NCBI GenBank assembly: GCA_050050115.1
Contig: JASFUX010000163.1
Location: forward strand, 1-7,596
Source: JASFUX01 sp050050115
GTDB lineage: Bacteria > Pseudomonadota > Alphaproteobacteria > Caulobacterales > Maricaulaceae
Direction of reading: 5' to 3'
DNA length: 7,596 bases
Below, piece by piece: positions 1-6,433 of the stretch; the stretch's first letter is position 1, and each line of letters opens with the position of its first letter. A program made the position numbers and the translations under genes. The notes beneath the pieces were generated by a model. That model was not told the origin of the DNA. It searched no databases and saw nothing but the letters and a program-made list of their open reading frames with translations.

Positions 1-333
1 CGGGTCGAGCGCACCGGAGTCGATCTCGTTGAGCACTGCCTTCATGGTCGCCGCGGTCGCATCGCCGCCGGCGCGCACCCGCACGGCGCGCGCGCCGCCG
101 GTCAGGGTCATGGCGCGCAGCTCGTCGGCGAGGCGGGCGACGTCGGACTTGATCTCGTCCTCGCCCAGCTCGGTGACGCTGAACGGATCGGACGGATCGA
201 TCCCCCAGGATTTCAGGAGCGTCGCCGCGCGCTCGCGCGCAAGCCCGCGGTCGCGGCCGTAGACGAGCACAGCGGCGACGTCGGCGTCCGGACGGGACGC
301 GAAGCGATCGGCGGCGCCCGCCGCGATCTTCAT
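1..333 (-). CDS. holA: DNA polymerase III delta subunit (HolA), N-terminal part
   Basis: HolA is the clamp-loader subunit that opens the beta sliding clamp within the DNA polymerase III holoenzyme. Only the first 111 codons are visible; the frame is open to the left edge, so the gene is 3'-truncated by the window and not broken. The protein begins MKIAAGAADRFASRPD and continues with AAVLVYGRDRGLARERA, then DPFSVTELGEDEIKSD and the ARLADELRAMTLTGG stretch. This is the usual alphaproteobacterial HolA order: a Walker-A-like region lacking a true P-loop, then the DE(A/I)..D segment and the LADE..(S/T)L.GG strand-turn. The ATG overlaps the lptE stop codon in an ATGA, and no strong ribosome binding site of its own is seen, so translational coupling to lptE is likely. 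In Caulobacter relatives parB follows this gene; that is inference here. Confidence 0.93.
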   Translation of the reverse strand, partial: MKIAAGAADRFASRPDADVAAVLVYGRDRGLARERAATLLKSWGIDPSDPFSVTELGEDEIKSDVARLADELRAMTLTGGARAVRVRAGGDATAATMKAVLNEIDSGALDP

Positions 334-842
334 GACGGCAGATCGGCGTCCGCGAAGTAGAGCGTCAGGTCGAGCCGCACCTTTTCCGCCACCACGCCGA
401 CCGCGCGCGCAATCGAGCGCTCTTCCGAGGAAAGCTCCGCAAACGGATCGGCCGAGACGTCGTAGGAGGCGACGCCCTCGCGTGCGCCTTGAGTGAGGAC
501 TTCGCCGTCCGAGGCGCGCACCAGCCGGTAGCGTGCGGTGACCGTGCTTTCATAGCGGGTGGCGACGTCGTCGACCCGGATGCCGAAGCCGCGCCGGCGC
601 TCGGACACGATCGTTTCAAGGACGTATTCGCCCGACGGCGAATAGGCTCCCAGCTTGTCGGCCATGGCCTGGGCGAAGAGGTAGCCGATGCGTCCCGGAT
701 CGTCGCCGGTGTCGACCGCGACGTTGGCGAGCGGCGCGGCGCCTTCGCCCGGGCGCGCGTATAGGGGCGAGAAGCCGCACGAGCCGACGCCGGCGAAGGC
801 CGCCGCCATCATGATCAGCGTTGCGATCCGTCTGATGCGCAT
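330..842 (-). CDS. lptE: LPS assembly lipoprotein LptE
   Basis: LptE is the outer-membrane lipoprotein that plugs the LptD barrel and helps deliver lipopolysaccharide to the cell surface. The 170-residue product has a basic start (MRIRRIA), a hydrophobic stretch, and a lipobox ending V-G-S-C with the acylated cysteine at residue 22. It is followed by GFSPLYA, and CGF.PLY is the hallmark of alphaproteobacterial LptE. The rest is rich in beta-type segments and contains YLFAQAMADKLG and the YRLVRASDGEVL strand, as in the family; length is also typical. The ATG is preceded by GGGGAG and GAGGGG purine runs. It lies 35 bases downstream of the leuS stop and overlaps holA by 4 bases, so it is an internal operon gene. 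Without the lipobox and CGFSPLY the identification would be weak; with them it is good. Confidence 0.92.
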   Translation of the reverse strand: MRIRRIATLIMMAAAFAGVGSCGFSPLYARPGEGAAPLANVAVDTGDDPGRIGYLFAQAMADKLGAYSPSGEYVLETIVSERRRGFGIRVDDVATRYESTVTARYRLVRASDGEVLTQGAREGVASYDVSADPFAELSSEERSIARAVGVVAEKVRLDLTLYFADADLPS

Positions 843-877
843 ACCCCTCAGCTCCCCAAGCTTCCGGCCGCGATGCT

Positions 878-3496
878 CTAGGCGGCGACGATATTAACAA
901 TCCGGTCGGGCACGACGATGACTTTTCGCACAGTCAGGCCTTCGAGCGCGCGCTCGACCGTCGGGATCGCCTGAGCGCGGGCGAGGGCGTCCTCCGAGGA
1001 AAGCGTTTCGCCGCGGGCGGCTTCAAGCTCGCCGCGCTTCTTGCCGTTCACCTGGATCGGCAGGACCACGACGTCGTCGGCCGCCAGCGCCGGGTCCGCC
1101 GCGGGCCAGTCGGCTTGGCAAACGAGGCCTTGGCCGCCCAGGCGCTCCCAGCACTCTTCGGCGAGGTGCGGCATGAACGGCGAGATCAACCGCGCCAGCA
1201 CGCCCAACGCCTCGGCGCGCGCGGCGATGACCAGCGGATCATCCGCGCCTTCGTGCCTCTTCAGCTCGTTGACGAACTCGTAGAGGTGGGCGACCGCGAC
1301 GTTGAAGCGGAACTGCTCGATGCCGGCTGAGACTTGGGCGATGGTTTTGTGCGTGGCTTTGCGCAACGCGAGCGCCGCCTCGGGCAGATCGTCCGAGAGC
1401 GTAGCTTCCGCCTCGGCGGGCGAGGGGGCGTCTTTCGGCAGGGCGTCGACCGCGTCCCAGACCCGGTTGACGAAGCGCCACGCGCCGGTGACGCCGGCGT
1501 CGGTCCATTCGACGTCGCGCTCGGGCGGGCTGTCGGAGAGCACGAACCAGCGCGCGACGTCCGCGCCGTAGTCCTTCACGAACGCGTCGAGGTCGACGAC
1601 GTTCTTCTTGGACTTGGACATTTTTTCCACGCCGCCGCGCGCCGCCTCCTTGCCCGAGGCGATCTCGACGGCTTTCCCGTCCTTGATCTCGACCTCTTCG
1701 GGCAGCAGCCATTCGTCGCCAGCGGACTTATAGGTCTCGTGCGTCACCATCCCTTGCGTGAACAACCCAGCGAACGGCTCGCCGGACGGCAGGTCGATCA
1801 GGCCGCAGTCGCGCATCGCGCGGGTGAAGAAGCGCGCATACAGAAGGTGCAGCACCGCGTGCTCGACGCCGCCGACGTATTGGTCGACCGGCAGCCAATA
1901 TTTCGCCGCCGCTGGGTCGACCGGACGGTTCTCCTCGTGCGGAGAGGTGAAGCGGATCTGGTACCAGGAGCTGTCGACGAAGGTGTCGAGCGTGTCGGTC
2001 TCGCGCTCGGCCGGCTTGCCGCAGTTCGGACAGTCGACATTCTTCCAGGTCGGATGGCGGACGAGGGGATTACCCGGCTGATCGAAGCTCACGTCGTCTG
2101 GCAGCGTCACCGGCAACTGATCGTCCGGGACCGGAACGGCGCCGCAGTCGCCGCACTTGATGATCGGGATCGGGCAGCCCCAGTAGCGCTGGCGGCTGAC
2201 GCCCCAGTCGCGCAGACGCCAAGTGGTCGCGCCTTCGCCGGCGCCCAGCTCTTCAAGCTTGGCGATCGCCGCGGCGATCGCGTCCGTGGTCGACAGCCCG
2301 TCCAAGAACTCCGAATTGTAGATCGTGCCGGGACCGACGTAGGCCTCGTCGGTGATCTCGTGCGTATCCGCCGAAGCGCCCGTCGGCAGGACGACGGGCT
2401 TCACCGGCAGATCGTACTTGCGCGCAAAGTCGAGGTCGCGCTGGTCGCCCGCGGGCGAGCCGAAGATGGCCCCAGTGCCGTAGCTCGACAGCACGAAGTT
2501 CGCCGCCCAGACGGGAATCTTCCAGTTCGGATCGAACGGGTGAGCAACCGAGAACCCGAGTGGAACGCCGTTTTTCTCGGCCTTTTCAATAGCCTCTTCG
2601 GAAGTACCCAGATGCGCGCAGGCGGCCGCGAAGGCCTTCACCTCGGGCATGGTCTCGCCGAGCGCCTTGGTGATCGGGTGATCGGGCGCGAGCGCGAGGA
2701 AGCTTGCGCCGAACAGCGTGTCGGGCCGTGTGGTGAACACCCGGATGCTGTCAGGCAGGTCGGCTCCCGCAGGGCCGTCGACGACCTTCCAGTCGACATA
2801 GGCTCCGCGGCTCTTGCCGATCCAGTTGGTCTGCATCGTACGGACTTTGTCCGGCCACCGATCCAAGGTTTCGATCGCTTCGAGCAGATCTTCCGCATAC
2901 GCGGTGATCTTGAAGAACCACTGTTCGAGCTCGCGGGTCTCCACCGGCGCGCCCGAGCGCCAGCCCTTGCCGTCGATCACCTGTTCGTTGGCGAGCACGG
3001 TCTGGTCGACCGGGTCCCAGTTGACCTTCGCGCTCTTGCGATAGGCGAGGCCCTTCTTGAAGAACTCGATGAAGATCTTCTGCTGGTGCTTGTAGTAGTC
3101 CGGATGGCAGGTCGCGAACTCGCGATCCCAGTCGATCGCCAGGCCCAAGAGCTTCAGCTGGGCCCGCATCGCCTCGATGTTGTTCCAGGTCCATTCGCCG
3201 GGGTGGACCTTGTTCTGCATCGCCGCGTTTTCGGCAGGCATGCCGAACGCGTCCCAGCCCATCGGGTGGAGCACGTTCATGCCTTTCATCCGGCGGTGGC
3301 GCGCGACCACGTCGCCCATGGCGTAGTTGCGCGAGTGCCCGACGTGGATGCGTCCCGACGGATAGGGAAACATCTCCAGCACATAGGCTTTGGCGCGGTC
3401 GCCCGCTTCGTCGGGGGAGAGCGCCTTAAACGCGTTCGCCTCCGCCCAGCGTTCGCGCCACTTCGGCTCGACGGTTTTGGGATTGTAGCGGGACAT
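878..3496 (-). CDS. leuS: Leucyl-tRNA synthetase
   Basis: This class Ia synthetase joins leucine to tRNA-Leu in the cytoplasm and hydrolyses mischarged products. The 872-residue length is normal for bacterial LeuRS. Visible landmarks in order: the HIGH signature as HVGH at residues 51-54 after FPYPSG; the editing (CP1) domain with TTRPDT at 255-260 and DQRD at 351-354; a zinc-type cysteine set, CxxC at 448/451 and CxxC at 489/492; the catalytic-core segment DTFVDSSWY near 505-512; VGGVEHAVLHLLYARF at 541-556; a short leucine-specific insert near 585-620; KMSKS at 625-629; and an anticodon-binding helical domain ending in a small C-terminal domain with QVNGKKRG. The editing loop reads SPAGDQRD, where E. 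coli has a histidine in place of the glycine at 350; both conserved aspartates remain. The ATG start lacks a clear Shine-Dalgarno. A 739-codon reading frame antisense to it is a GC-driven shadow. Confidence 0.99.
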   Translation of the reverse strand: MSRYNPKTVEPKWRERWAEANAFKALSPDEAGDRAKAYVLEMFPYPSGRIHVGHSRNYAMGDVVARHRRMKGMNVLHPMGWDAFGMPAENAAMQNKVHPGEWTWNNIEAMRAQLKLLGLAIDWDREFATCHPDYYKHQQKIFIEFFKKGLAYRKSAKVNWDPVDQTVLANEQVIDGKGWRSGAPVETRELEQWFFKITAYAEDLLEAIETLDRWPDKVRTMQTNWIGKSRGAYVDWKVVDGPAGADLPDSIRVFTTRPDTLFGASFLALAPDHPITKALGETMPEVKAFAAACAHLGTSEEAIEKAEKNGVPLGFSVAHPFDPNWKIPVWAANFVLSSYGTGAIFGSPAGDQRDLDFARKYDLPVKPVVLPTGASADTHEITDEAYVGPGTIYNSEFLDGLSTTDAIAAAIAKLEELGAGEGATTWRLRDWGVSRQRYWGCPIPIIKCGDCGAVPVPDDQLPVTLPDDVSFDQPGNPLVRHPTWKNVDCPNCGKPAERETDTLDTFVDSSWYQIRFTSPHEENRPVDPAAAKYWLPVDQYVGGVEHAVLHLLYARFFTRAMRDCGLIDLPSGEPFAGLFTQGMVTHETYKSAGDEWLLPEEVEIKDGKAVEIASGKEAARGGVEKMSKSKKNVVDLDAFVKDYGADVARWFVLSDSPPERDVEWTDAGVTGAWRFVNRVWDAVDALPKDAPSPAEAEATLSDDLPEAALALRKATHKTIAQVSAGIEQFRFNVAVAHLYEFVNELKRHEGADDPLVIAARAEALGVLARLISPFMPHLAEECWERLGGQGLVCQADWPAADPALAADDVVVLPIQVNGKKRGELEAARGETLSSEDALARAQAIPTVERALEGLTVRKVIVVPDRIVNIVAA

Positions 3497-3522
3497 CGCC
3501 GGAAGCTCGCGACAGCGCGTCG

Positions 3523-3996
3523 CTATTCGATCGTCGAGATGCGCAGCTGTTGAGCCCGCGTGAGGATGGCGTTCTCGATCTGGATCTCGCTCGCGTCAGC
3601 GACGTCGCCGTCGATCCAGCCGCGGTCCTCGCCGAGGTAGATCTGGCGGTGCAGCGTCGCCTTGACCCCGTCGGCTCTGAGCCGGGTGTCGAGGATCCGC
3701 ACCGAGAGCTTGAAGCGCTCGTCCGGCATCTCGGGATTGGCGTACCACTCGGTGGTGATCAGGCCGGAATAGGGGTCGGCGCTTTCGATCGGCATGACCT
3801 CGATGGTGTCCAGCGTCGCCGTCCACAGGAAGGCGTTGACGCCGATGCCGTCGGGCGCATTGCGGCCCGAGCGGCCGCGAACATCGCCAACGGTGGAATC
3901 CGGCGTAATGCCGCGATCGCGGCCGCCCAGGCAGGAGGCTGTCGGGATCGCGAGCAGGATGGTCGCGGCCAGAAGGACGATGGGACGCTGCGGCAT
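3523..3996 (-). CDS. DUF3576 lipoprotein
   Basis: This small predicted envelope lipoprotein is of unknown function and is commonly found beside leuS in alphaproteobacteria. I chose the ATG at 3996 over an upstream start at 4068. From 3996 the 157-residue protein begins MPQRPIVLLAATILLA and reaches a lipobox-like T-A-S-C with the cysteine at residue 22, whereas the longer start would bury this signal peptide. A GGGAG ribosome-binding sequence sits about 10 bases upstream of that ATG. After a low-complexity linker the conserved domain runs from about residue 51: GIGVNAFLWTATLDTIEVMP, SADPYSGLITTEWY, ERFKLSVRILDTRLRADG, and a closing helix with AILTRAQQLRI. These match the DUF3576 pattern as I remember it. 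The gene ends 26 bases before leuS and is probably the first gene of the leuS–lptE–holA operon. Confidence 0.86.
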   Translation of the reverse strand: MPQRPIVLLAATILLAIPTASCLGGRDRGITPDSTVGDVRGRSGRNAPDGIGVNAFLWTATLDTIEVMPIESADPYSGLITTEWYANPEMPDERFKLSVRILDTRLRADGVKATLHRQIYLGEDRGWIDGDVADASEIQIENAILTRAQQLRISTIE

Positions 3997-4058
3997 CGGG
4001 CGGGGACTCCCAGAGGTTTCAGTGCCCGCGAATTCGGGCGGAACGCCTATTTTGGCGA

Positions 4059-4064
4059 CGTATA
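4059..4064 (-). promoter_or_regulatory. Possible -10 element for the DUF3576–leuS–lptE–holA operon
   Basis: Read on the minus strand this is TATACG within GCTATACG, partly matching the alphaproteobacterial housekeeping -10 pattern (GCTANAWC in Caulobacter). It would start transcripts about 55 bases upstream of the chosen DUF3576 ATG. No convincing TTGAC-type -35 box is seen at the right distance, so this is only a candidate. Confidence 0.25.
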
Positions 4065-4068
4065 GCAC

Positions 4069-4401
4069 GGCATTTTCGAGGCGCCAGGGTCTTGGCCAGC
4101 CTCAATAGCGGTCCCGGCGTCCGTGGCTGAGATGTCACGCGCTTGGCGGATTTCATTCCCGGCCGGCGGGCGAGCTTTCCGCGCGGAGCGCATCGTGGCT
4201 ATGGTGATCGCGGTCCGGGGGGACGGGCCGGCCCAGGCCGCGGTGCTTGATCTATGCGGTTTCGCATGAGGGGGCGAGCGCCGCGGCCGGCCTTCCGCTC
4301 GGTGGCGCCACTGCTTATCTGTCACATCGACGAGACGCGGCGGGCCAGACGTAGGACGAAAACATCTGGGGGCGAGTTCAGCGGATTTTTACAATCTGCT
4401 G
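4069..4401. other. Divergent intergenic spacer with no recognisable gene
   Basis: This stretch lies between the leftward DUF3576 operon and the rightward ntrZ-like gene. Possible reading frames here are short, arginine/proline-rich and resemble no family I know. It contains short GC palindromes, TCCGCGCGGA at 4178-4187 and GGGCCGGCCC at 4225-4234, and a small dyad CGAGCG/CGCTCG at 4275-4280 and 4296-4301. None is followed by a T-run. The 3' part (from about 4345) is AT-richer, as expected near a promoter. I see no tRNA or known riboswitch fold. Confidence 0.5.
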
Positions 4402-4407
4402 TATGAT
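4402..4407 (+). promoter_or_regulatory. Possible -10 element upstream of the ntrZ-like gene
   Basis: TATGAT lies in the only clearly AT-rich patch of the spacer, 40 bases before the ntrZ-like ATG. A good -35 hexamer at 16-18 bases upstream is missing, so it may be activator-dependent or not a promoter. A GACTC (GANTC, the CcrM methylation target of alphaproteobacteria) lies just downstream at 4414-4418. Confidence 0.28.
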
Positions 4408-4447
4408 GCCTCCGACTCACAGTTACTGAGGTTCGAAGGCGACTTTG

Positions 4448-4894
4448 ATGAGCAAGCGGTTTGGATCGAGCGCGACGACGGCGGGGGCGGCCATGCTCCT
4501 CGCGGCGACGCTCGCCGTGACCGCGGCCGGCGGCGCCTTCGCTCAAGCTTCAGAGAACCCCGCAGACGTCATCGCCGCGGGTGAGGCCGAGCGCTTCACT
4601 TTCACGCTGCGCTCGCCGGATCTGTTCAGCGCCAATGACTGGGCGTTCGACGAGTCGCCAGAGCTTGAGCTGTCGGCTGGCTCGAAGTGGCGCTTCACCT
4701 TCTCGCTCGACTCCGAAGATCATGAGCCGTTCGAGTTCGACGACGTCCGCGCCGGCGCCTTCTTCGACATCACCCCGCGGATGCGGTTCAGCGGCCAGTT
4801 GTCGTTCACCGACAACGACGACGCGATCGCGCAGTCCGGCGCTTTCGACCGCGACGTCCCCGAGGTGAAGTTCGAGTCCGCCTTCCGCTTCTAG
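4448..4894 (+). CDS. ntrZ: NtrZ-like periplasmic regulatory protein
   Basis: In Caulobacter, NtrZ is a small periplasmic protein that restrains the histidine kinase NtrY of the NtrY/NtrX system. The 148-residue product starts at the ATG at 4448, not the in-frame TTG just before it; GAAGG at 4435-4439 lies 8 bases upstream. Residues 1-32 form a Sec signal peptide with cleavage predicted after A-F-A (30-32). The mature part is acidic and built of alternating strands: KWRFTFSLDSE, then DDVRAGAFFDITPRMRFSG with an aromatic-glycine pattern, and a C-terminal EVKFESAFRF. The ending and the AGA(F/Y)(F/Y)..(T/S)P..R segment fit NtrZ as I remember it. Position supports this: from memory, Caulobacter ntrZ also lies beside the DUF3576–leuS–lptE–holA–parB group. 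It could instead be a generic small beta-barrel-like protein. ntrY/ntrX are not in the window. Confidence 0.74.
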   Translation: MSKRFGSSATTAGAAMLLAATLAVTAAGGAFAQASENPADVIAAGEAERFTFTLRSPDLFSANDWAFDESPELELSAGSKWRFTFSLDSEDHEPFEFDDVRAGAFFDITPRMRFSGQLSFTDNDDAIAQSGAFDRDVPEVKFESAFRF

Positions 4895-4902
4895 AGGCGG
4901 CG

Positions 4903-4920
4903 CGCGCCGAGGCCGGCGCG
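4903..4920 (+). terminator. GC hairpin just after the ntrZ-like stop
   Basis: CGCGCC and GGCGCG form a 6-bp stem with a 6-base loop starting 8 bases after the stop codon. It partly overlaps the 10-base palindrome GGCGCGCGCC at 4899-4908. No T-run follows, so intrinsic termination is uncertain; it may instead stabilise the mRNA 3' end. Confidence 0.33.
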
Positions 4921-4961
4921 ATCCAATTCATCGCGAATATCCAGTAGCAGCATTTCCGGTT

Positions 4962-5121
4962 CCCCGGCCGAGCGTAGCGAGAGCCGGGGCCTAGGAGGTC
5001 TTGACGCCGTCGTTGTATGACGACGTCGCGCTGCGTTGCGTCCAGACCTCCTGGATCCCGGATCGCCGCGGAGCCTGTCCTCGGGCCGGCCTTCGGCCGG
5101 TCCCGGGGGCGCTGTCCGGGA
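4962..5121. repeat. Cluster of three nested inverted repeats, REP/MITE-like intergenic element
   Basis: Three consecutive dyads fill 160 bases. The first is CCCCGGC at 4962-4968 against GCCGGGG at 4983-4989. The second pairs 4991-5007 with 5038-5054, matching at 15 of 17 positions, with an inner CGTCGT/ACGACG dyad at 5008-5013 and 5020-5025. The third is an outer TCCCGGA/TCCGGGA pair (5056-5062, 5115-5121) enclosing an apical hairpin: CCGGCC at 5086-5091, loop TTC, GGCCGG at 5095-5100, plus flanking GGG/CCC. Short reading frames across it look like shadows. Dispersed palindromic elements of this kind are common between alphaproteobacterial genes, but copy number cannot be judged from one window. 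It could also act as a terminator or mRNA stabiliser between ntrZ and the membrane-protein gene. Confidence 0.68.
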
Positions 5122-5275
5122 AGCCGACGAGAGCGGTCGAACTCAAGACAGGCCGGCAAAGGGTCTCGCTGTAGCGCCATCAATCTCGAGCGAACCTTGG
5201 ACGCCGGCTTGCAACTGTGCGCCAAGCCGGACCTACTGCGGCCGTCGCTTCATCTGAACCGATCGGACCGCGTTC
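5122..5275. other. Spacer upstream of the membrane-protein gene
   Basis: These 154 bases, after the palindromic cluster, hold no gene I can support. TTGCAA at 5209-5214 could be a -35 box, but no good -10 follows at normal spacing. There is no strong Shine-Dalgarno before the next ATG. Confidence 0.4.
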
Positions 5276-5755
5276 ATGCTTGTCTGGATATTGGCCGTCG
5301 GCTTGGGCGTCGCGCTCGTGCTCAACGCGGCGTCGCTGGGGCTCAAGCTCTGGCGCGTCCGCGAGGACGGCGGCGAGGCCTGGACCGAGCATCGCGAGGA
5401 TCGGCCCGAGAGCGTCGCAGGTCTCGACGAGGCGGCGTTCCGGCGCGCCTACTACCGCGCCTACGGACCGCGCGGCGGCGTGCATGCGTTCGTCGCGATC
5501 CTCGGCGCGGCGCTGGTCACCTGGCCCGCGCTGACGCTCTTGGGCGCGGCTTGGCGGTTCGCATGGCGGCTCGCTGATCAGCCGATCATGTGGGATCCCG
5601 GCAGGCTGATCTGGATGTTCTACCTGTTCTTCGGGCTCATCGCCTGCTGGATCCTGGTCGCGGTGGCGACGGCGCGCCACTATCATCGCAACCGTCCGCT
5701 CGACTTGCCCCATGAGCTGGCCCGCGAGCGCGAGCGGGCGAGCGTGAAAGGCTGA
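5276..5755 (+). CDS. Three-helix inner-membrane protein of unknown function
   Basis: I do not recognise this 159-residue protein. It has three likely membrane segments: about residues 2-23 (VWILAVGLGVALVL...), 69-94 (GVHAFVAILGAAL...) and 111-133 (LIWMFYLFFGLIACW...). Between the first two is an amphipathic, charged stretch (residues 25-66) with paired acidic and arginine residues and the pattern EAAFRRAYYRAYGPRGG. The tail after the third helix is basic and carries histidines (ARHYHRNRP), then a charged end. By the positive-inside rule the tail is probably cytoplasmic. Codon use and GC content resemble the flanking genes. The ATG has no strong ribosome binding site. Its stop is 3 bases before gloA, and an AAAGG in its last codons serves gloA, so the two genes are probably co-transcribed and translationally coupled. 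A role in detoxification is only guilt by association. Confidence 0.82.
   Translation: MLVWILAVGLGVALVLNAASLGLKLWRVREDGGEAWTEHREDRPESVAGLDEAAFRRAYYRAYGPRGGVHAFVAILGAALVTWPALTLLGAAWRFAWRLADQPIMWDPGRLIWMFYLFFGLIACWILVAVATARHYHRNRPLDLPHELARERERASVKG
5746..5751 (+). promoter_or_regulatory. Ribosome binding site of gloA inside the upstream gene
   Basis: GAAAGG overlaps the last codons of the preceding membrane-protein gene and lies 7 bases before the gloA ATG. This decides the gloA start and indicates translational coupling. Confidence 0.7.
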
Positions 5756-5758
5756 AAC

Positions 5759-6220
5759 ATGCGCTATCTGCACACCATGGTCCGCGTCGCCGATCTCGAG
5801 GCGAGCTTGCGCTTCTATAGCGAGGGCCTCGGCCTTGAAGAGATCCGCCGCGTCGACAACGACAAGGGCCGCTTCACCCTGGTGTTCCTCGCCGCGCCCG
5901 AAGACGCCGCGACGGCGGGCTGGAACGGCGAGGGCCGGATGCCCCCCGGGCTGCCCTGCATCGAGCTGACCTACAACTGGGATCCCGAGGACTACGCCGG
6001 CGGCCGCAACTTCGGCCATCTGGCCTATCGGATCGAGGACATCTACGCGACCTGCGCCAAGCTCGAGGCGATGGGCGTGACCATCAACCGGCCGCCGCGG
6101 GACGGCCATATGGCCTTCGTGCGCTCGCCGGACGGCATCTCGATCGAGCTGCTCCAGGACGGCGAGGCGCTGCCGCCGCAGGAGCCCTGGGCGTCGATGG
6201 AGAACACCGGGACCTGGTAG
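5759..6220 (+). CDS. gloA: Lactoylglutathione lyase (glyoxalase I)
   Basis: Glyoxalase I converts the glutathione–methylglyoxal hemithioacetal to S-lactoylglutathione, the first step of methylglyoxal detoxification in the cytoplasm. The 153-residue protein is one complete vicinal-oxygen-chelate unit with both beta-alpha-beta-beta-beta modules. Metal ligands match E. coli GloA (H5, E56, H74, E122): H5 in RYLHTMVRV, E69 in CIELTYNW, H87 in NFGHLAYRI and E130 in ISIELLQ. Other family marks are SLRFYSEGLGL near the N-terminus, and TYNWDPEDY and SPDGISIELL in the C-terminal half. A loop at residues 46-66, with EDAATAGWNGEGR, is longer than in E. coli, and there is a PWASMENTGTW tail; both are, from memory, typical of alphaproteobacterial members. 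The ligand set suggests the Ni/Co-type bacterial enzyme, but the metal cannot be read from sequence alone. The hydrolase partner gloB is not in view. Confidence 0.97.
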   Translation: MRYLHTMVRVADLEASLRFYSEGLGLEEIRRVDNDKGRFTLVFLAAPEDAATAGWNGEGRMPPGLPCIELTYNWDPEDYAGGRNFGHLAYRIEDIYATCAKLEAMGVTINRPPRDGHMAFVRSPDGISIELLQDGEALPPQEPWASMENTGTW

Positions 6221-6221
6221 G

Positions 6222-6236
6222 GGCGCGGGCCGCGCC
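6222..6236 (+). terminator. GC hairpin right after gloA
   Basis: GGCGCG, a three-base loop and CGCGCC form a perfect 6-bp stem starting 2 bases after the gloA stop. Only scattered Ts follow (TCGATCTTCACC), so it is a weak candidate terminator separating gloA from the leader of the next gene. Confidence 0.38.
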
Positions 6237-6306
6237 TCGATCTTCACCTCTGGTCAACCAACCAACCCTAGAGCTGGACGAGCCGGATGATCACACCGGC
6301 GCTCGC

Positions 6307-6318
6307 CCGCCCGGGCGG
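6307..6318. repeat. 12-base GC palindrome in the leader
   Basis: CCGCCCGGGCGG is a perfect palindrome just 5' of the anti-Shine-Dalgarno-like segment at 6324-6338. A smaller hairpin GCCGG/CCGGC (6282-6286, 6296-6300) precedes it. It could be an operator or part of the leader RNA fold; neither is shown. Confidence 0.4.
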
Positions 6319-6355
6319 CGCGCCGACATCGGATCACCGGCGGGAGGGCGGCGAG

Positions 6356-6433
6356 ATGCGCAACAGAGCTTGCCTCGACGTGCGGCGCCTCCCACATTCG
6401 AGCCCTTGTCCTGCAACAACAGAAAGGAGGTGA
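6356..6433 (+). CDS. Candidate 25-residue upstream ORF
   Basis: The frame begins at an ATG preceded by GGGAGG (6342-6347, spacing 8 bases) and encodes 25 residues starting MRNRACLDVRRLPHSS, with cysteines at 6 and 18. Its TGA (6431-6433) lies inside the extreme Shine-Dalgarno of the next small frame, whose ATG follows 4 bases later. Terminating ribosomes would sit over that site, the classic geometry for coupling. The ORF lies within the loop of the 15-bp inverted repeat and ends on its 3' arm, so its translation would melt the stem. Codons such as AGA, AGG AGG and ACA ACA are unlike those of the flanking genes, which fits a leader peptide better than a functional enzyme. No homologue is recognised. 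Existence is inferred from signals only. Confidence 0.42.
   Translation: MRNRACLDVRRLPHSSPCPATTERR

Noticed and set aside
1334..3553. 739-codon plus-strand reading frame covering most of leuS
   Set aside because: It is exactly antisense to a full-length, motif-complete leuS, has arginine/valine/aspartate-rich composition typical of GC-rich shadow frames, and shows no recognisable domain.
3997..4068. N-terminal extension of the DUF3576 protein by 24 residues
   Set aside because: The extension would place the signal peptide and lipobox internally, overlaps the best promoter candidate, and lacks a ribosome binding site better than that of the ATG at 3996.
4047..4325. 92-codon minus-strand frame in the divergent spacer
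   Set aside because: Composition is basic and low-complexity, it overlaps the likely promoter region, has no supporting ribosome binding site, and resembles no protein family.
4962..5121. CRISPR array or tRNA cluster
   Set aside because: The repeats are inverted, of differing sequence and not regularly spaced, and no tRNA cloverleaf or T-loop motif is present.
5017..5577. 186-codon plus-strand frame starting inside the palindromic repeat
   Set aside because: It overlaps the three-helix membrane-protein gene in another frame, is arginine-rich, and begins within inverted-repeat DNA.
5180..6247. 355-codon minus-strand reading frame opposite the membrane-protein gene and gloA
   Set aside because: It lies antisense to gloA with its full metal-ligand set and to a convincing membrane protein; its sequence is low-complexity and resembles no family.
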